Assembly: GCA_025175895.1 (NCBI GenBank)
Contig: JAKLTH010000297.1
Coordinates: forward strand, 248,001-312,000
DNA length: 64,000 bases
Reading direction: 5' to 3'
Origin: Wurfbainia villosa
Lineage: Eukaryota > Streptophyta > Magnoliopsida > Zingiberales > Zingiberaceae
Notes under the pieces: model-generated
The model's input: only the letters and a program-made list of their open reading frames with translations
The model's database searches: none
Told to the model about the DNA's origin: nothing
Shown here: positions 1-12,004 of the stretch, in pieces
How positions within the stretch are numbered: the first letter of the stretch is position 1
How the letters are laid out: every line of letters starts with the position of its first letter
Program-made: the position numbers and the translations under genes

Positions 1-229
1 TTAATATGGAAGAGGTGACATATGAAGAAGTGGATCTAATTAGTTTTGACTCACTTGCAAGTCCTCTAATATATCCAAAACTAATACCGAGGACCTGATC
101 ACAAACTTTTTTTGCAATTTGGATTACATCAATATCATCTCTTGTATTTTCTTGTGTTTAAATGTACTCATCCCGCAGTCTCACTATATCATTCTAAGAA
201 TAATAAACATATTAAAAATATCTTTAAAA
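1..229. other. AT-rich flank, probably CACTA interior
   Basis: AT-rich sequence with no convincing reading frame. Its neighbour (230-833) is a CACTA second-ORF remnant read on the minus strand, so this piece is probably the downstream part of the same element. That is inferred from position only; the 3' end of the CACTA lies left of the window. Confidence 0.3.
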
Positions 230-833
230 AGAATTATACAAATTTACAAACAAATCCACTATCATAGCATATGTATGAAGTCTCGACTCTCTCCCCAATT
301 CACCCTTTGAACGAGCTACAATGAGTTTTATTAAAGACAGTAATCTGATCTTTTCTCTATGACTGATTGGTCTGAAAATATTATAATGTGTTAATATTAT
401 AATCAACAAATAATATACGATAACTATTAAATTTGTACTTACACTTTTGTAACTATATTGAATAAATGATTTAGATACCTTCCTCCCGCCCGATGGTTAT
501 ACGGAAGTTTCGATCGATTTCCTGTATTTGTTGTAGATCGTGTCTACAATACAAAAATTTATTAAAATCAAAATTAAAGCATTAGTTATAGAATAAATAA
601 TTAAATTTTTTATATAACAAAGATATTTGGTATAGATTGAATTACCTGAAATTTCTCTGATTCAAATAGAATACACATATAATCCCAGTCTTCTTGTGTC
701 TCACAAAAATCAATTGACATATAATGTCGATGCTTAGTAGAAGAAAGGTGCAATAGACTCTTATAATGAGTATGCATTTTATTTCTATTATCTTTATACC
801 TCACACATCGGTTTCCTTTCTTCAAGCGTTGCT
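230..833 (-). pseudogene. CACTA second ORF remnant, Transposase_24 (Ptta/En/Spm)-like, three exon pieces
   Basis: Three minus-strand pieces look like successive exons of the Transposase_24 family found as the second gene of plant CACTA elements. Piece 1 (about 833 down to 646) has NRNKMHTHYKS and, further on, DWDYMCILFESEKFQ, and ends at a CAG/GTAATT donor. Piece 2 (about 543 to 479, after a TTGTAG acceptor) encodes TNTGNRSKLPYNHRAGGR, matching the family's N-x-NR-x-K ... H-x-x-G block. Piece 3 (about 360 to 235) has the F-x-KTH motif followed by an in-frame stop. Piece 1 is cut at 834 by the gypsy LTR. The protein in intact elements binds DNA and assists transposition; this copy is dead. It lies downstream, in the same orientation, of the TNP2 remnant at 54876-58000, as expected if both belong to one CACTA. 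The family call rests on motif spacing read by eye. Confidence 0.5.
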
Positions 834-3810
834 CGTCACGCTCGCCTTTCTCGGACCCTAAATGTCCGGAGGGTCGGTGCGTGACGCGACCGTGCATACT
901 TACATTACATACAGCGGAAGACTTTAGACATTGTTTTTTTTTTCTTTTAAACATAAACACGCATTGACATACATATATATATATACTTCTTCTTCTTCAT
1001 AAACATAGAGTGTGCTTCATAACATGTATAAATACTTCTTCTTACTTCTTCCTTACTTCTTCTTATCATCATAGAGCATGCATCATATATAAATAGATAC
1101 TTCTTCTTTACTTCTTCTTATCAACATAGAGCATGCATCATATATAAATAGATACTTAGTGTTTGGTAGGTTCATGGCATCATCATCATAAGTAAACATA
1201 GGTAAGGACCTCCATAGACATCATCATCATAGGTAAACATGTATATGTATATAGACTTAACGGATCTTTCCACCATGCCACTACCACACACATTGCCCTC
1301 CTGCTGCTCCCTTTAGTTTATCCATCCCTTACCCTTATCTCATTTAGGGAAAGACAACTATAAGCACATAGGCTTAGTAAGATCCTGTCCTACTCACAAA
1401 AACCATACATCACCATTAATCATAGCATGTAGCATTCATAACATATAAGCAATATAATAGGCGACATACATGGCATCATCAACTTAACATGTAACATAAC
1501 ATCATACATATCATGTAACGTATATAACATAAGCATGTAAACATTCCTAACATCTCATCAAACGCAACATGTGAACATACACATCATATCATATCATCAA
1601 ACATAACATGTGACACATATAACAGAAACATGTAAACATAACAACCTATCATCAAACATAACATGTGACATATATAACAGAACATGTAAACATAACAACA
1701 TATCATCAACATAACATGTGACATATATAACAGAACATGTAAACATAACAACATATCATCTAATATAACATGTGACATATATAAAAGAAACATGTATACA
1801 ACATATCATCTAATCAGGTAAACATATGCGTAATGCTTTGAAAACATATATATTTTAGGTAATGTAAACATAAATCTCAACATATTTGGGCCCGGCATTG
1901 TACCACTTCTTCATTATCATAGCGCGCATCCCTAAATAGGCCCGAGGTAGCAAGTCTCGAACCTAATAGGTTTCTAGGCCCGAGTCTTATTCCATCGACC
2001 TAGGGGCAATCGTTATAGCGTAGAAGCCTATCCTGGGCCCGAGTCTTACTCCATCGACCTAAGGCATCTTGGAGCCCATCCCGTACTAGGCCCGAGTCTT
2101 ATTCCATCGACCTAGGGGCAATCATACATAGAAGCCCATCCTAGGCCCGAGTCTTATTCCATCGACCTAGGGCATCTTAGGAGCCCATCCCTTCTTGGAC
2201 CTTGTTAGGGTCTTGGTACAAGCCATGCAGAAGGTAAAATACTTATATGCTTATTTATGCGACATAGCTTATTTCGTTAACATAGCATAGCCTACTTCAT
2301 TTCATAACACATCATGCTTCATTTCATTAACATAGCATAGCATACTTCATTTCATAACACATCATGCTTCATTTCATTAACATGGCATAACATACTTCAT
2401 TTCATAACACATCATGCTTTATTGCATTAACATGGCATAAGGCATGGCATCAAAGGAAGTAAACACCTATGTATTTAACTTAGCAACAACTTCATATGCA
2501 CATAAGACTTAAATTAAAACTTCATCTAGTTACCCAAAAACCTAGGTTGGCCGAATGGTCCAAATAAGGTTTAGGGTTAGTCTTTTAACCTAATTCCTTA
2601 AACATAACAATAACTTCACTTGCACATAAAACATGGGTTAAGACTTCACTTAGTCACCCAAAAACCTAGGTTGGCCGAATGGTCCAAATAAGGTTTAGGG
2701 TTAGTCTTTAACCTAATTCCTTAAACATAACAATAACTTCACTTGCACATAAAACATGGGTTAAGACTTCACTTAGTCACCCAAAAACCTAGGTTGGCCG
2801 AATGGTCCAAATAAGGTTTAGGGTTAGTCTTTTAACCTAATTCCTTAAACATAACAATAACTTCACTTGCACATAAAACATGGGTTAAGACTTCACTTAG
2901 TCACCCAAAACCTAGGTTTGCCGAATGGTCCAAATAAGGGTTTAGGTTAGTCTTTAACCTAATTCCTTTTAACATACTTATAACATCATATGCATACCAA
3001 ACATGGATTAAACTTCATTAGGACATCAATATAAGGGGGGGTGGCCGAATGGCCTATGTAGACTTTCAGGGTTAGATCTTTATCCTAATCCCTCTAACAT
3101 GTTAACATCATCATTTGCAAGTAAAACAAGATATAAAACTTCAATAAAACACCAAAAATCCATGTTGGCCGAATGGTTCATAGGGTTTCCTAGGGTTAAC
3201 TTTTGACCTAATCCATTTTTAACCCTAGCATCATCATATAGTTTCAAAGCATGGCATATAACTTCATGGAGACCCTAAATCATAGTTTGGCGAATACAAC
3301 AATATAGGTTTCTTTTATAAAACATCAATCGAGCTACTCGTATGCGGGTGAGGGATACTTACATCCTTCGCTTTGATTTGGGTGAGGAAGATGACCTAAG
3401 GAAGACCAACACCTAACCTTCTCTTGCTTGGATGGGGTTGGCCAAGGGTGGAAAGGAGAGGGAGAGCTCAAGGATTGGTGAGGAGAGGGAAAGAAGAGAG
3501 AAGTGACCAAATTCAATCTTCCCTCTTCTTTATAAAGGGAGGAAGAGAAGTTCCTCTTTTCTTTCTATGCCTCTTCATTTACCCTTAGTCCTACTTATCT
3601 ATAGTTTCCTCTTCCTTAATCATATAATCCTATTGGTCTTACGGTTAGTGGGTGCATCTATAAGGCTTGGCTATCTCTAGAGGTTTGGGGTTCAATTCCT
3701 AGGCCTTGCACCCCTTTTGGCTTATTTCCTTTTATTTTGAAAAAGGCCCACATAAAGCCCATGATCATCAAGCCAAAAATTCTTGTAAAATTGCTAGGAA
3801 TTTTACTACA
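834..3810 (-). repeat. Gypsy LTR1 (leftmost LTR of the array)
   Basis: About 2.98 kb. The outer end reads CGTCACGCTCGCC where the other copies read TGTCACGCCCGCC, so the terminal TG is mutated; the inner edge is inferred from the GGAATTTTACA end of copies 2 and 4. Inside are several repeat fields: CATGTG-ACATATATAACAG-type repeats (about 1560-1800), four blocks of GGCCCGAGTCTTATTCCATC (1970-2190), three copies of a ~52-bp unit containing AACACATCATGCTT (2283-2440), and four copies of a ~120-bp unit carrying GGTTTAGGGTTAG (2540-2960). A TATAAAG motif near 3533 (minus-strand sense CTTTATA) may belong to the promoter, but that is unproven. Confidence 0.75.
2283..2960. repeat. Two tandem-repeat fields inside LTR1 (52-bp x3 and ~120-bp x4)
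   Basis: The first field repeats CTTCATTTCATAACACATCA with spacing near 52 bp; the second repeats a ~120-bp block that includes TTGGCCGAATGGTCC and GGTTTAGGGTTAG. The same fields occur in LTR2 (about 7960-8240 and 8320-8740), LTR3 (13800-14010 and 14100-14540) and LTR4 (19460-19770 and 19870-20180). Copy numbers of the 52-bp unit are 3, 5, 4 and 6 in LTR1 to LTR4; those of the ~120-bp unit are 4, 4, 4 and 3. Confidence 0.8.
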
Positions 3811-3849
3811 GCATAATCCTTCATACCTTTTAAAGTTTCGTCCTCGAAA

Positions 3850-5299
3850 CTTAGAACAATCTGGGTACTTCGCTTCATGTCCTCCTCGCGTCCTAGCTTC
3901 CTCATCTGTTGATTCCGCCACAGACCTTTACTAAGGGCACCTCTTTGTTCCTTAGCCTCTTGATTTCTCGGTCCTAGTATTTGGATAGGCCGACTTTCAA
4001 TACTCAGTCCTCTTGAACTTGTACTGTTTGTGGCTCGATCACTGGTCCAGATCGAAATGCATTTCTTGAGCACAGAGACATGGAACACGTTGTGAATAGC
4101 CGACATCTCTTGAGGCACTCTAGCTTGTAGCTACGTTGCCAATCCTCTGCGATATCGGATACGGTCCCACGTAACATGGACTCGCTTTACCCTTCCTTCC
4201 AACCTCATCACTCCCTTCATGGGAGCCACTTTGAGGAATACTAGGTCCCCAACTTCAAATTCTAACGGTCTACGCCGCTTATCCGCATAGCTCTTTGTCG
4301 GCCTGGCGCTTTCAATTCTCCGACGGATATTCCGTATAGCTTGGGTGGTGTTGTCGATGAAGTCCGTCTGAGTCCCATCTTCTTCTTTTCACCACCCTCG
4401 TATCAAAGATATGGGAGATCTACATTTCCTCCCGTATAAGCGCCTCGTAGGGTGCCATCCCAATAGTAGCTTGATAGCTATTGTTGTAGGCGAATACGCC
4501 AAACATAAGTATCGGCACTCTACCTTTGAAATCCGAGCAGGGCTCATAACATATCCTCCAAGATTGATTTACTCTTTCGTGCATGTCCGTGCTGGGATGG
4601 AAAGAAGTCTTGAATAATAGTTTCGTGCCTAGGGCCTTACAACACATTCGTAAATGAAATAAAGCGACCATCTCGCGAAATGATGGTCTTAGGAATTCCA
4701 TGTAGTCGATAATTTCCTAGCATATATAAGCTGGGCGATTGCTCATCAATAGGTCATCTTGATTGCTAAGAAATGGGCGAACTTCTGTCCACAATTACCC
4801 ATATAGCATCATAACTGTTTGTCGTCTTGGGAAATCCTGAGATGAAATCCATAGAAATGTCTTCCCATTTCCATTCTGGAATCTGGATCGGCTGCAGTGT
4901 TCCTCCAGGTCTCTGGTGTTCTGCCTTAACCCTCTGGCAGGTCAGGCAGGTACTGACATACTGAGCCACATCTCTTTTCATTCCGAACCACCAGAACTTT
5001 CGTTTTAGGTCTTGGTACATCTTGGTGGTTCCAGGATGCATCGCATAAGGAGTTCTGTGAGCTTCCTCAAATATCTCCTTCCGCAATTCTGGATCGTCGG
5101 GAATACACAAGCGATCCCTGAGGTAGAGTACTCCACTATCAGAGATCCAAAACCCGTCGTCCTTTCCTTCTAAGACTTCTTGCTTGATCCTCTGAAGGCT
5201 TGGGTCACGGGCTTGCTTTTCCAGTATATCATCGAACAGCGTCGGTGTTATCGTCATGGTCGAGAGCTGTCCGGAGATGATTTCAACCCCGTAATTCAT
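3850..5299 (-). pseudogene. Gypsy copy 1: integrase-chromodomain segment (Del/Tekay-like), frameshifted
   Basis: Reads on the minus strand from the RNase H-integrase linker (MNYGVEIISGQLS, near 5299) through the HHCC zinc finger (HRTPYAMHPG ... CLTCQ), the first catalytic Asp (SMDFISG), the SDRDG and TDGQTER-type blocks, the GPY-like C-terminal region (KGKLSPCYVGPYPIS in better copies) and a chromodomain ending near 3850. Only the first 177 codons (5299-4766) are open; downstream there are several frameshifts and small deletions compared with copies 2 and 4. Chromoviral integrases insert element cDNA, and the chromodomain directs them to heterochromatin. Protease, RT and RNase H, which normally precede this segment, are absent: about 200 bp of non-coding sequence joins it to the gag-like ORF. 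Confidence 0.8.
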
Positions 5300-5502
5300 T
5301 ACTTCCTTTTTTTTTTTGTATGTTCCAGTCTACCCAGCATTGTTCAACTATATCATACACATCCCATGCAATGAACTCATCATCAATTTCAAAAAGAGAA
5401 ACGACTTGTCGTCTCTTATTCACATCTCTTATTCATATTTTCCAATCAGAAGGAAAAATGTTAACATATAACATTCCTTATTTCCAAATTAAACCACAGC
5501 AA

Positions 5503-5994
5503 CTATTTGAGAAGATAGTTCATTATGACTCCCACTAGGACAAACCCTAGTGCGATCGTAATTATTTTTTGTCCCATCTTCCTTGGCCTCACCAGGGTGG
5601 TCTTCGGTTGGCCAATAAGTTGACTGTTTGCAGATCCTTCTTCCTTCCTCCCGAGGCCAGCTACCATCGGATTCTCTACCACAGGCTTCTCTTGAACCCT
5701 GTGCTCCAGCAGTTCCCAGCACAACTCCGCATAGGTTATCCGCCCTTCATAACGGCCCCACACGTGGTGTGCAACTACCATGAACTCATTTGGCAGGGAG
5801 CGGACCAAGGCCCATATCTTATAGTTGTCCAGTAACGGAAACTCCTGCCGCTCGAGTCTCCTAAAAAGACCATCGAGCCTTCTCATGTGTCCGATGACCC
5901 CACCATCTGGTTTATAGACTATCTCTTCAATAGCTTCCCTTAATCGGTTTCGTGACACATCACGACGGGTCATGGTAGTCATCGTCCGTGCCAT
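5503..5994 (-). CDS. Gypsy copy 1: short gag-like ORF, 163 codons
   Basis: ATG at 5994, stop at 5503, open throughout. Residues about 25-105 (DGGVIGHMRRLDGLFRRLE ... LVRSLPNEF ... ITYAELCWELLEHRVQE) have the layout of the UBN2-type gag domain (amphipathic helix, Leu-x-SLP block, terminal E-rich helix), which is usual in Copia rather than in Ty3/gypsy elements. No CCHC zinc knuckle is present; the tail is basic and ends in a hydrophobic stretch. The predicted role is nucleocapsid-like packaging. The protein is the same length and sequence as copy 2 (11322-11813). A truncated chromoviral gag is the alternative reading, and I cannot settle it without a profile search. Confidence 0.55.
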   Translation of the reverse strand: MARTMTTMTRRDVSRNRLREAIEEIVYKPDGGVIGHMRRLDGLFRRLERQEFPLLDNYKIWALVRSLPNEFMVVAHHVWGRYEGRITYAELCWELLEHRVQEKPVVENPMVAGLGRKEEGSANSQLIGQPKTTLVRPRKMGQKIITIALGFVLVGVIMNYLLK

Positions 5995-6134
5995 CTAAAA
6001 TTGAAATAAATGAAGTCAGTACAAAACCGACCAACCCGCATTTAAACCGCAATTCAATTCAGATGAACATAGACCTTACACAATTAATTACGAAAAAAAA
6101 TCAAATTTTCGTAACAAAATTTGTTTATTTATTT

Positions 6135-6172
<38 letters not shown>

Positions 6173-6525
6173 AATTAAACTAAGGCTAGCATAAGGTCGT
6201 TTTAAGCTTAAGGCATCATTCATGTTCTCCTGCATAATTTAAGCTTAAGGTATTTTATATCATACATGAACAAGCATAAGGGTATCATACATATTCTCGT
6301 GCATATTTAAGCTAGAAGCATTTCCTATCATACATGAACAAGCATAAGGGAAAGGCATTTTATAAATAAGCTAGAGGCATTTTATATTATACATGAACTA
6401 AATAATCTAAAGATATTTCTTATCATGCATGATCAAAATTAACAAAATTAGAGTATAGACATAGAATTCTTACTTGGAGCAGCAGGATTTGGAGCTTGAT
6501 GTGTGTGTAGTGGAAAGGCAGATCC
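5995..6525 (-). other. Gypsy copy 1: 5' leader
   Basis: Non-coding leader between PBS and gag-like ATG. It contains an (AT)n tract at about 6139-6170 and repeats of CATACATGAACAAGCATAAG (about 6264-6290 and 6330-6350). No ORF of note. The same leader is at 11814-12357 and about 17573-18072. Confidence 0.6.
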
Positions 6526-6537
6526 GCTCTGATACCA
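6526..6537 (-). other. Gypsy PBS (initiator tRNA-Met), copy 1 internal
   Basis: Minus-strand TGGTATCAGAGC, complementary to the 3' end of plant initiator tRNA-Met, lies two bases from the LTR2 edge (TG at 6540). This fixes the element orientation as minus. The matching site for copy 2 is 12358-12369; copy 3 has a damaged version at 18073-18083 (one base lost). Confidence 0.9.
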
Positions 6538-6539
6538 CC

Positions 6540-9500
6540 TGTCACGCCCGCCCTTTCCTGGACCCTAAATGTCCGGAGGGTCGGCGCGTGACGCGACCGT
6601 GCATACTTACATTACATACAGCGGAAGACTTTAGACATTGTTTTTTTTTCTTTTAAACATAAACACGCATTGACATACATATATATATATACTTCTTCTT
6701 CTTCATAAACATAGAGTGTGCTTCATAACATGTATAAATACTTCTTCTTACTTCTTCCTTACTTCTTCTTATCATCATAGAGCATGCATCATATATAAAT
6801 AGATACTTCTTCTTTACTTCTTCTTATCAACATAGAGCATGCATCATATATAAATAGATACTTAGTGTTTGGTAGGTTCATGGCATCATCATCATAAGTA
6901 AACATAGGTAAAGACCTCCATAGACATCATCATCATAGGTAAACATGTATATGTATATAGACTTAACGGATCGTTTCCACCATGCCACTACCACACACAT
7001 TGGCCCCTCCTGCTGCTCCCTTTAGTTTATCCATCCCTTACCCTTATCTGCGGTTTAGGGAAAGACAACTATAAGCACATAGGCTTAGTAAGATCTGTCC
7101 CTACTCACAAAACCATACATCACCATTAATCATAGCATGTAGCATTCATAACATATAAGCAATATAATAGGCGACATACATGGCATCATCAACTTAACAT
7201 GTAACATAACATCATACATATCATGTAACGTATATAACATAAGCATGTAAACATTCCTAACATCTCATCAAACGCAACATGTGAACATACACATCATATC
7301 ATATCATCAAACATAACATGTGACACATATAACAGAAACATGTAAACATAACAACCTATCATCAAACATAACATGTGACATATATAACAGAACATGTAAA
7401 CATAACATGTGACATATATAACAGAACATGTAAACATAACAACATATCATCTAATATAACATGTGACATATATAACAGAAACATGTAAACAACATATCAT
7501 CTAATCAGGTAAACATATGCAGAATGCTTTGAAAACATATATATTTTAGGTGCGTAAACATAAATCTCAACATATTTGGGCCCGGCATTGTACCACTTCT
7601 TCATTATCATAGCGCGCATCCCTAAATAGGCCCGAGGTAGCAAGTCTCGAACCTAATAGGTTTCTAGGCCCGAGTCTTATTCCATCGACCTAGGGGCAAT
7701 CGTTATAGCGTAGAAGCCTATCCTGGGCCCGAGTCTTACTCCATCGACCTAAGGCATCTTGGAGCCCATCCCGTACTAGGCCCGAGTCTTATTCCATCGA
7801 CCTAGGGGCAATCATACATAGAAGCCCATCCTAGGCCCGAGTCTTATTCCATCGACCTAGGGCATCTTAGGAGCCCATCCCTTCTTGGACCTTGTTAAGG
7901 TCTTGGTACAAGCCATGCAAAAGGTAAAATACTTATATGCTTATTTGTACGACATAGCTTATTTCGTTAACATAGCATAGCCTACTTCATTTCATAACAC
8001 ATCATGCTTCATTTCATTAACATAGCATAGCATACTTCATTTCATAACACATCATGCTTCATTGCATTAACATGGCATAGCATACTTCATTTCATAACAC
8101 ATCATGCTTTATTGCATTAACATAGCATAGCATACTTCATTTCATAACACATCATGCTTCATTTCATTAACATGGCATAGCATACTTCATTTCATAACAC
8201 ATCATGCTTTATTGCATTAACATGGCATAAGGCATGGCATCAAAGGAAGTAAACACCTATGTATTTAACTTAGCAACAACTTCATATGCACATAAGACTT
8301 AAATTAAAACTTCATCTAGTTACCCAAAAACCTAGGTTGGCCGAATGGTCCAAATAAGGTTTAGGGTTAGTCTTTTAACCTAATTCCTTAAACATAACAA
8401 TAACTTCACTTGCACATAAAACATGGGTTAAGACTTCACTTAGTCACCCAAAACCTAGGTTGGCCGAATGGTCCAAATAAGGTTTAGGGTTAGTCTTTTA
8501 ACCTAATTCCTTAAACATAACAATAACTTCACTTGCACATAAAACATGGGTTAAGACTTCACTTAGTCACCCAAAAACCTAGGTTGGCCGAATGGTCCAA
8601 ATAAGGTTTAGGGTTAGTCTTTTAACCTAATTCCTTAAACATAACAATAACTTCACTTGCACATAAAACATGGGTTAAGACTTCACTTAGTCACCCAAAA
8701 CCTAGGTTGGCGAATGGTCCAAATAAGGTTTAGGGTTAGTCTTTAACCTAATTCCTTTAACATACTTATAACATATGCATACCAAACATGGATTAAACTT
8801 CATTAGGACATCAATATAAGGGGTCGAATGGCCTATGTAGACTTTCAGGGTTAGATCTTTATCCTAATCCCTCTAACATGTTAACATCATCATTTGCAAG
8901 TAAAACAAGATATAAAACTTCAATAAAACACCAAAAATCCATGTTGGCCGAATGGTTCATAGGGTTTCCTAGGGTTAACTTTTGACCTAATCCATTTTTA
9001 ACCCTAGCATCATCATATAGTTTCAAAAGCATGGCATATAACTTCATGGAGACCCTAAATCATAGTTTGGCCGAATACAACAATATAGGTTTCTTTTATA
9101 AAACATCAATCGGAGCTACTCGTATGCAGGTGAGGGATACTTACATCCTTCGCTTTGATTTGGGTGAGGAAGATGACCTAAGGAAGACCAACACCTAACC
9201 TTCTCTTGCTTGGATGGGGTTCGGCCAAGGGGTGGAAAGGAGAGGGAGAGCTCAAGGATTTTCGGTGAGGAGAAGGAAAGAAGAGAGGAAGTGACCAAAT
9301 TCAATCTTCCCTCTTCTTTATAAAGGGGAGGAAGAGAAGTTCCTCTTTCTTTTCTATGCCTCTTCATTTACCCTTAGTCCTACTTATCTATAGTTTCCTC
9401 TTCCTTAATCATATAATCCTATTGGTCTTCTGTTAGTGGGTGCATCTATAAGGCTTGGCTATCTCTAGAGGTTTGGGGTTCAATTCCTAGGCCTTGCACC

Positions 9501-9591
9501 CCTTGCTTATTTCCTTTTATTTTGAAAAGGCCCACATAAAGCCCATGATCATCAAGCCAAAAATTCTTGTAAAATTGCTAGGAATTTTACA
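6540..9591 (-). repeat. Gypsy LTR2
   Basis: About 3.05 kb, from TGTCACGCCCG at the PBS side to GGAATTTTACA at the chromodomain side, so TG...CA on either strand. Same internal repeat fields as LTR1, with five copies of the 52-bp unit. It acts as the 5' LTR of internal copy 1 and the 3' LTR of internal copy 2. No target duplication is found at either edge. Confidence 0.85.
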
Positions 9592-9669
9592 GGGCGTATA
9601 ATCCTTCATACCTTTTAAAAGTTTAGTCCTCGAAACTTAGAACAATCTGGTACTTCGCTTCATGTCCTC

Positions 9670-11100
9670 CTCGCGTTCCTGTAGCTTCCTCGCATCCGTT
9701 GATTCGCGGGACCTTTACTAAGGGCACCTCTTTGTTCCTTAGCCTCTTGATTTCTCGGTCTAGTATTTGGATAGGCCGACTTTCAATACTCGTCCTCTTG
9801 AACTTATCTGCTTTGTGGCTCGATCACTTGGTCCGTCTTTGGAAATGCATTTCTTGAGCACGAGACATGGAACACGTTGTGAATAGCCGACATCTCTTGA
9901 GGCGCTCTAGCTTGTAAGCTACGTTGCCAATCCTCTGCGATATCGGATACGGTCCCACGTAACATGGACTCAGTTTACCCTTCCTTCCGAACCTCATCAC
10001 TCCCTTCATGGGAGCCACTTTGAGGAATACTAGGTCCCCAACTTCAAATTCTAACGGTCTACGCCGCTTATCCGCATAGCTCTTTTGTCGGCTCTGAGCA
10101 GTTTCAATTCTCTGACGGATATTCCGTATAGCTTGGGTGGTGTTGTCGATGAAGTCCGTCTGGAGTCCCATCTTCTTCTTTTCACCACCCTCGTACCAGC
10201 ATATGGGAGATCTACATTTCCTCCCGTATAGCGCCTCGTAGGGTGCCATCCCAATAGTAGCTTGATAGCTATTGTTGTAGTGGTCACGCCAAACATAAGT
10301 ATCAGCACCAGCTACCTTTGAAATCCAGGGCACAGGCTCATAACATATCCTCCAGTACTTGATTTACTCTTTCGGTCTGTCCGTCCGTCTGGGGATGGAA
10401 AGAAGTACTGAATAATAGTTTCGTGCCTAGGGCCTTCTGAACACATTCCCAGAAATGGGAAATAAAGCGACCATCTCTGTCAGAAATGATGGTCTTAGGA
10501 ATTCCATGTAGTCTGATAATTTCCTTAGCATATATAACTGGGCCAGTTGCTCCGTCGAATAGGTCATCTTGATTGCTAAGAAATGGGCGAACTTCGTCAA
10601 TCTGTCCACAATTACCCATATAGCATCATAACTGTTTGTCGTCTTGGGAAATCCTGAGATGAAATCCATAGAAATGTCTTCCCATTTCCATTCTGGAATC
10701 TGGATCGGCTGCAGTGTTCCTCCAGGTCTCTGGTGTTCTGCCTTAACCCTCTGGCAGGCCAGGCAGGTACTGACATACTGAGCCACATCTCTTTTCATTC
10801 CGAACCACCAGAACTTTCGTTTTAGGTCTTGGTACATCTTGGTGGTTCCAGGATGCATCGCATAAGGAGTTCTGTGAGCTTCCTTAAATATCTCCTTCCA
10901 TGATCTCGGATCGCTCGGGGAATACACAAGCGATCCCTGAGGTAGAGTACTCCACTATTAGAGATCCAAAACCCGTCGTCCTTTCCTTCTAAGACTTCTT
11001 GCTTGATCCTCTGAAGGCTTGGGTCACGGGCTTGCTTTTCCAGTATATCATCGAACAGCGTCGGTGTTATCGTCATGGTCGAGAGCTGGCGGAGATGATT
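9670..11100 (-). pseudogene. Gypsy copy 2: integrase-chromodomain segment
   Basis: Better preserved than copy 1. Open pieces: 11076-10822 (linker), 10927-10427 (HHCC finger with CLACQ, first Asp in MDFISGFPK), 10619-10338 (SDRDGRF and HPQTDGQTERVNQ with the catalytic Asp and Glu) and 10333-9824 (C-terminal region). A frameshift near 10530 separates the first and second catalytic blocks; the same single-base loss is in copy 4. The chromodomain at about 9670-9830 is scrambled. Same missing genes as copy 1. Confidence 0.8.
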
Positions 11101-11321
11101 TCAACCCCGTAATTCATTACTTCCTTTTTTTTTTTGTATGTTCCAGTCTACCCAGCATTGTTCAACTATATCATACACATCCCATGCAATGAACTCATCA
11201 TCAATTTCAAAAAAGAGAAACGACTTGTCGTCTCTTATTCACATCTCTTATTCATATTTTCCAATCAGAAGGAAAAATGTTAACATATAACATTCCTTAT
11301 TTCCAAATTAAACCACAGCAA

Positions 11322-11813
11322 CTATTTGAGAAGATAGTTCATTATGACTCCCACTAGGACAAACCCTAGTGCGATCGTAATTATTTTTTGTCCCATCTTC
11401 CTTGGCCTCACCAGGGTGGTCTTCGGTTGGCCAATAAGTTGACTGTTTGCAGATCCTTCTTCCTTCCTCCCGAGGCCAGCTACCATCGGATTCTCTACCA
11501 CAGGCTTCTCTTGAACCCTGTGCTCCAGCAGTTCCCAGCACAACTCCGCATAGGTTATCCGCCCTTCATAACGGCCCCACACGTGGTGTGCAACTACCAT
11601 GAACTCATTTGGCAGGGAGCGGACCAAGGCCCATATCTTATAGTTGTCCAGTAACGGAAACTCCTGCCGCTCGAGTCTCCTAAAAAGACCATCGAGCCTT
11701 CTCATGTGTCCGATGACCCCACCATCTGGTTTATAGACTATCTCTTCAATAGCTTCCCTTAATCGGTTTCGTGACACATCACGACGGGTCATGGTAGTCA
11801 TCGTCCGTGCCAT
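11322..11813 (-). CDS. Gypsy copy 2: short gag-like ORF, 163 codons
   Basis: ATG at 11813, stop at 11322. Its translation is identical to the copy 1 ORF, and the surrounding 700 bp are nearly identical too. That indicates a recent duplication of this part of the array rather than separate insertions. Features are as for copy 1: UBN2-like middle, no zinc knuckle, basic tail. Confidence 0.55.
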   Translation of the reverse strand: MARTMTTMTRRDVSRNRLREAIEEIVYKPDGGVIGHMRRLDGLFRRLERQEFPLLDNYKIWALVRSLPNEFMVVAHHVWGRYEGRITYAELCWELLEHRVQEKPVVENPMVAGLGRKEEGSANSQLIGQPKTTLVRPRKMGQKIITIALGFVLVGVIMNYLLK

Positions 11814-11958
11814 CTAAAATTGAAATAAATGAAGTCAGTACAAACCGACCAACCCGCATTTAAACCAAGCTTAATTGGATGAACATAGACCTTACACAAT
11901 TAATTACGAAAAAAAATCAAATTTTCGTAACAAAATTTGTTTATTTATTTATTTATTT

Positions 11959-12004
<46 letters not shown>

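Noticed and set aside
1560..1800. CRISPR-like array (regular ACATGTGACATATATAACAG repeats)
   Set aside because: Imperfect minisatellite inside a plant LTR; the spacers are themselves repeats.
2549..2960. Telomeric or subtelomeric array (TTTAGGG words)
   Set aside because: The word appears once per ~120-bp repeat inside an LTR, not in head-to-tail 7-bp runs.
5569..5835. 88-codon plus-strand ORF, repeated at 11388-11654
   Set aside because: Antisense shadow of the gag-like ORF on the minus strand, present because the two copies are identical.
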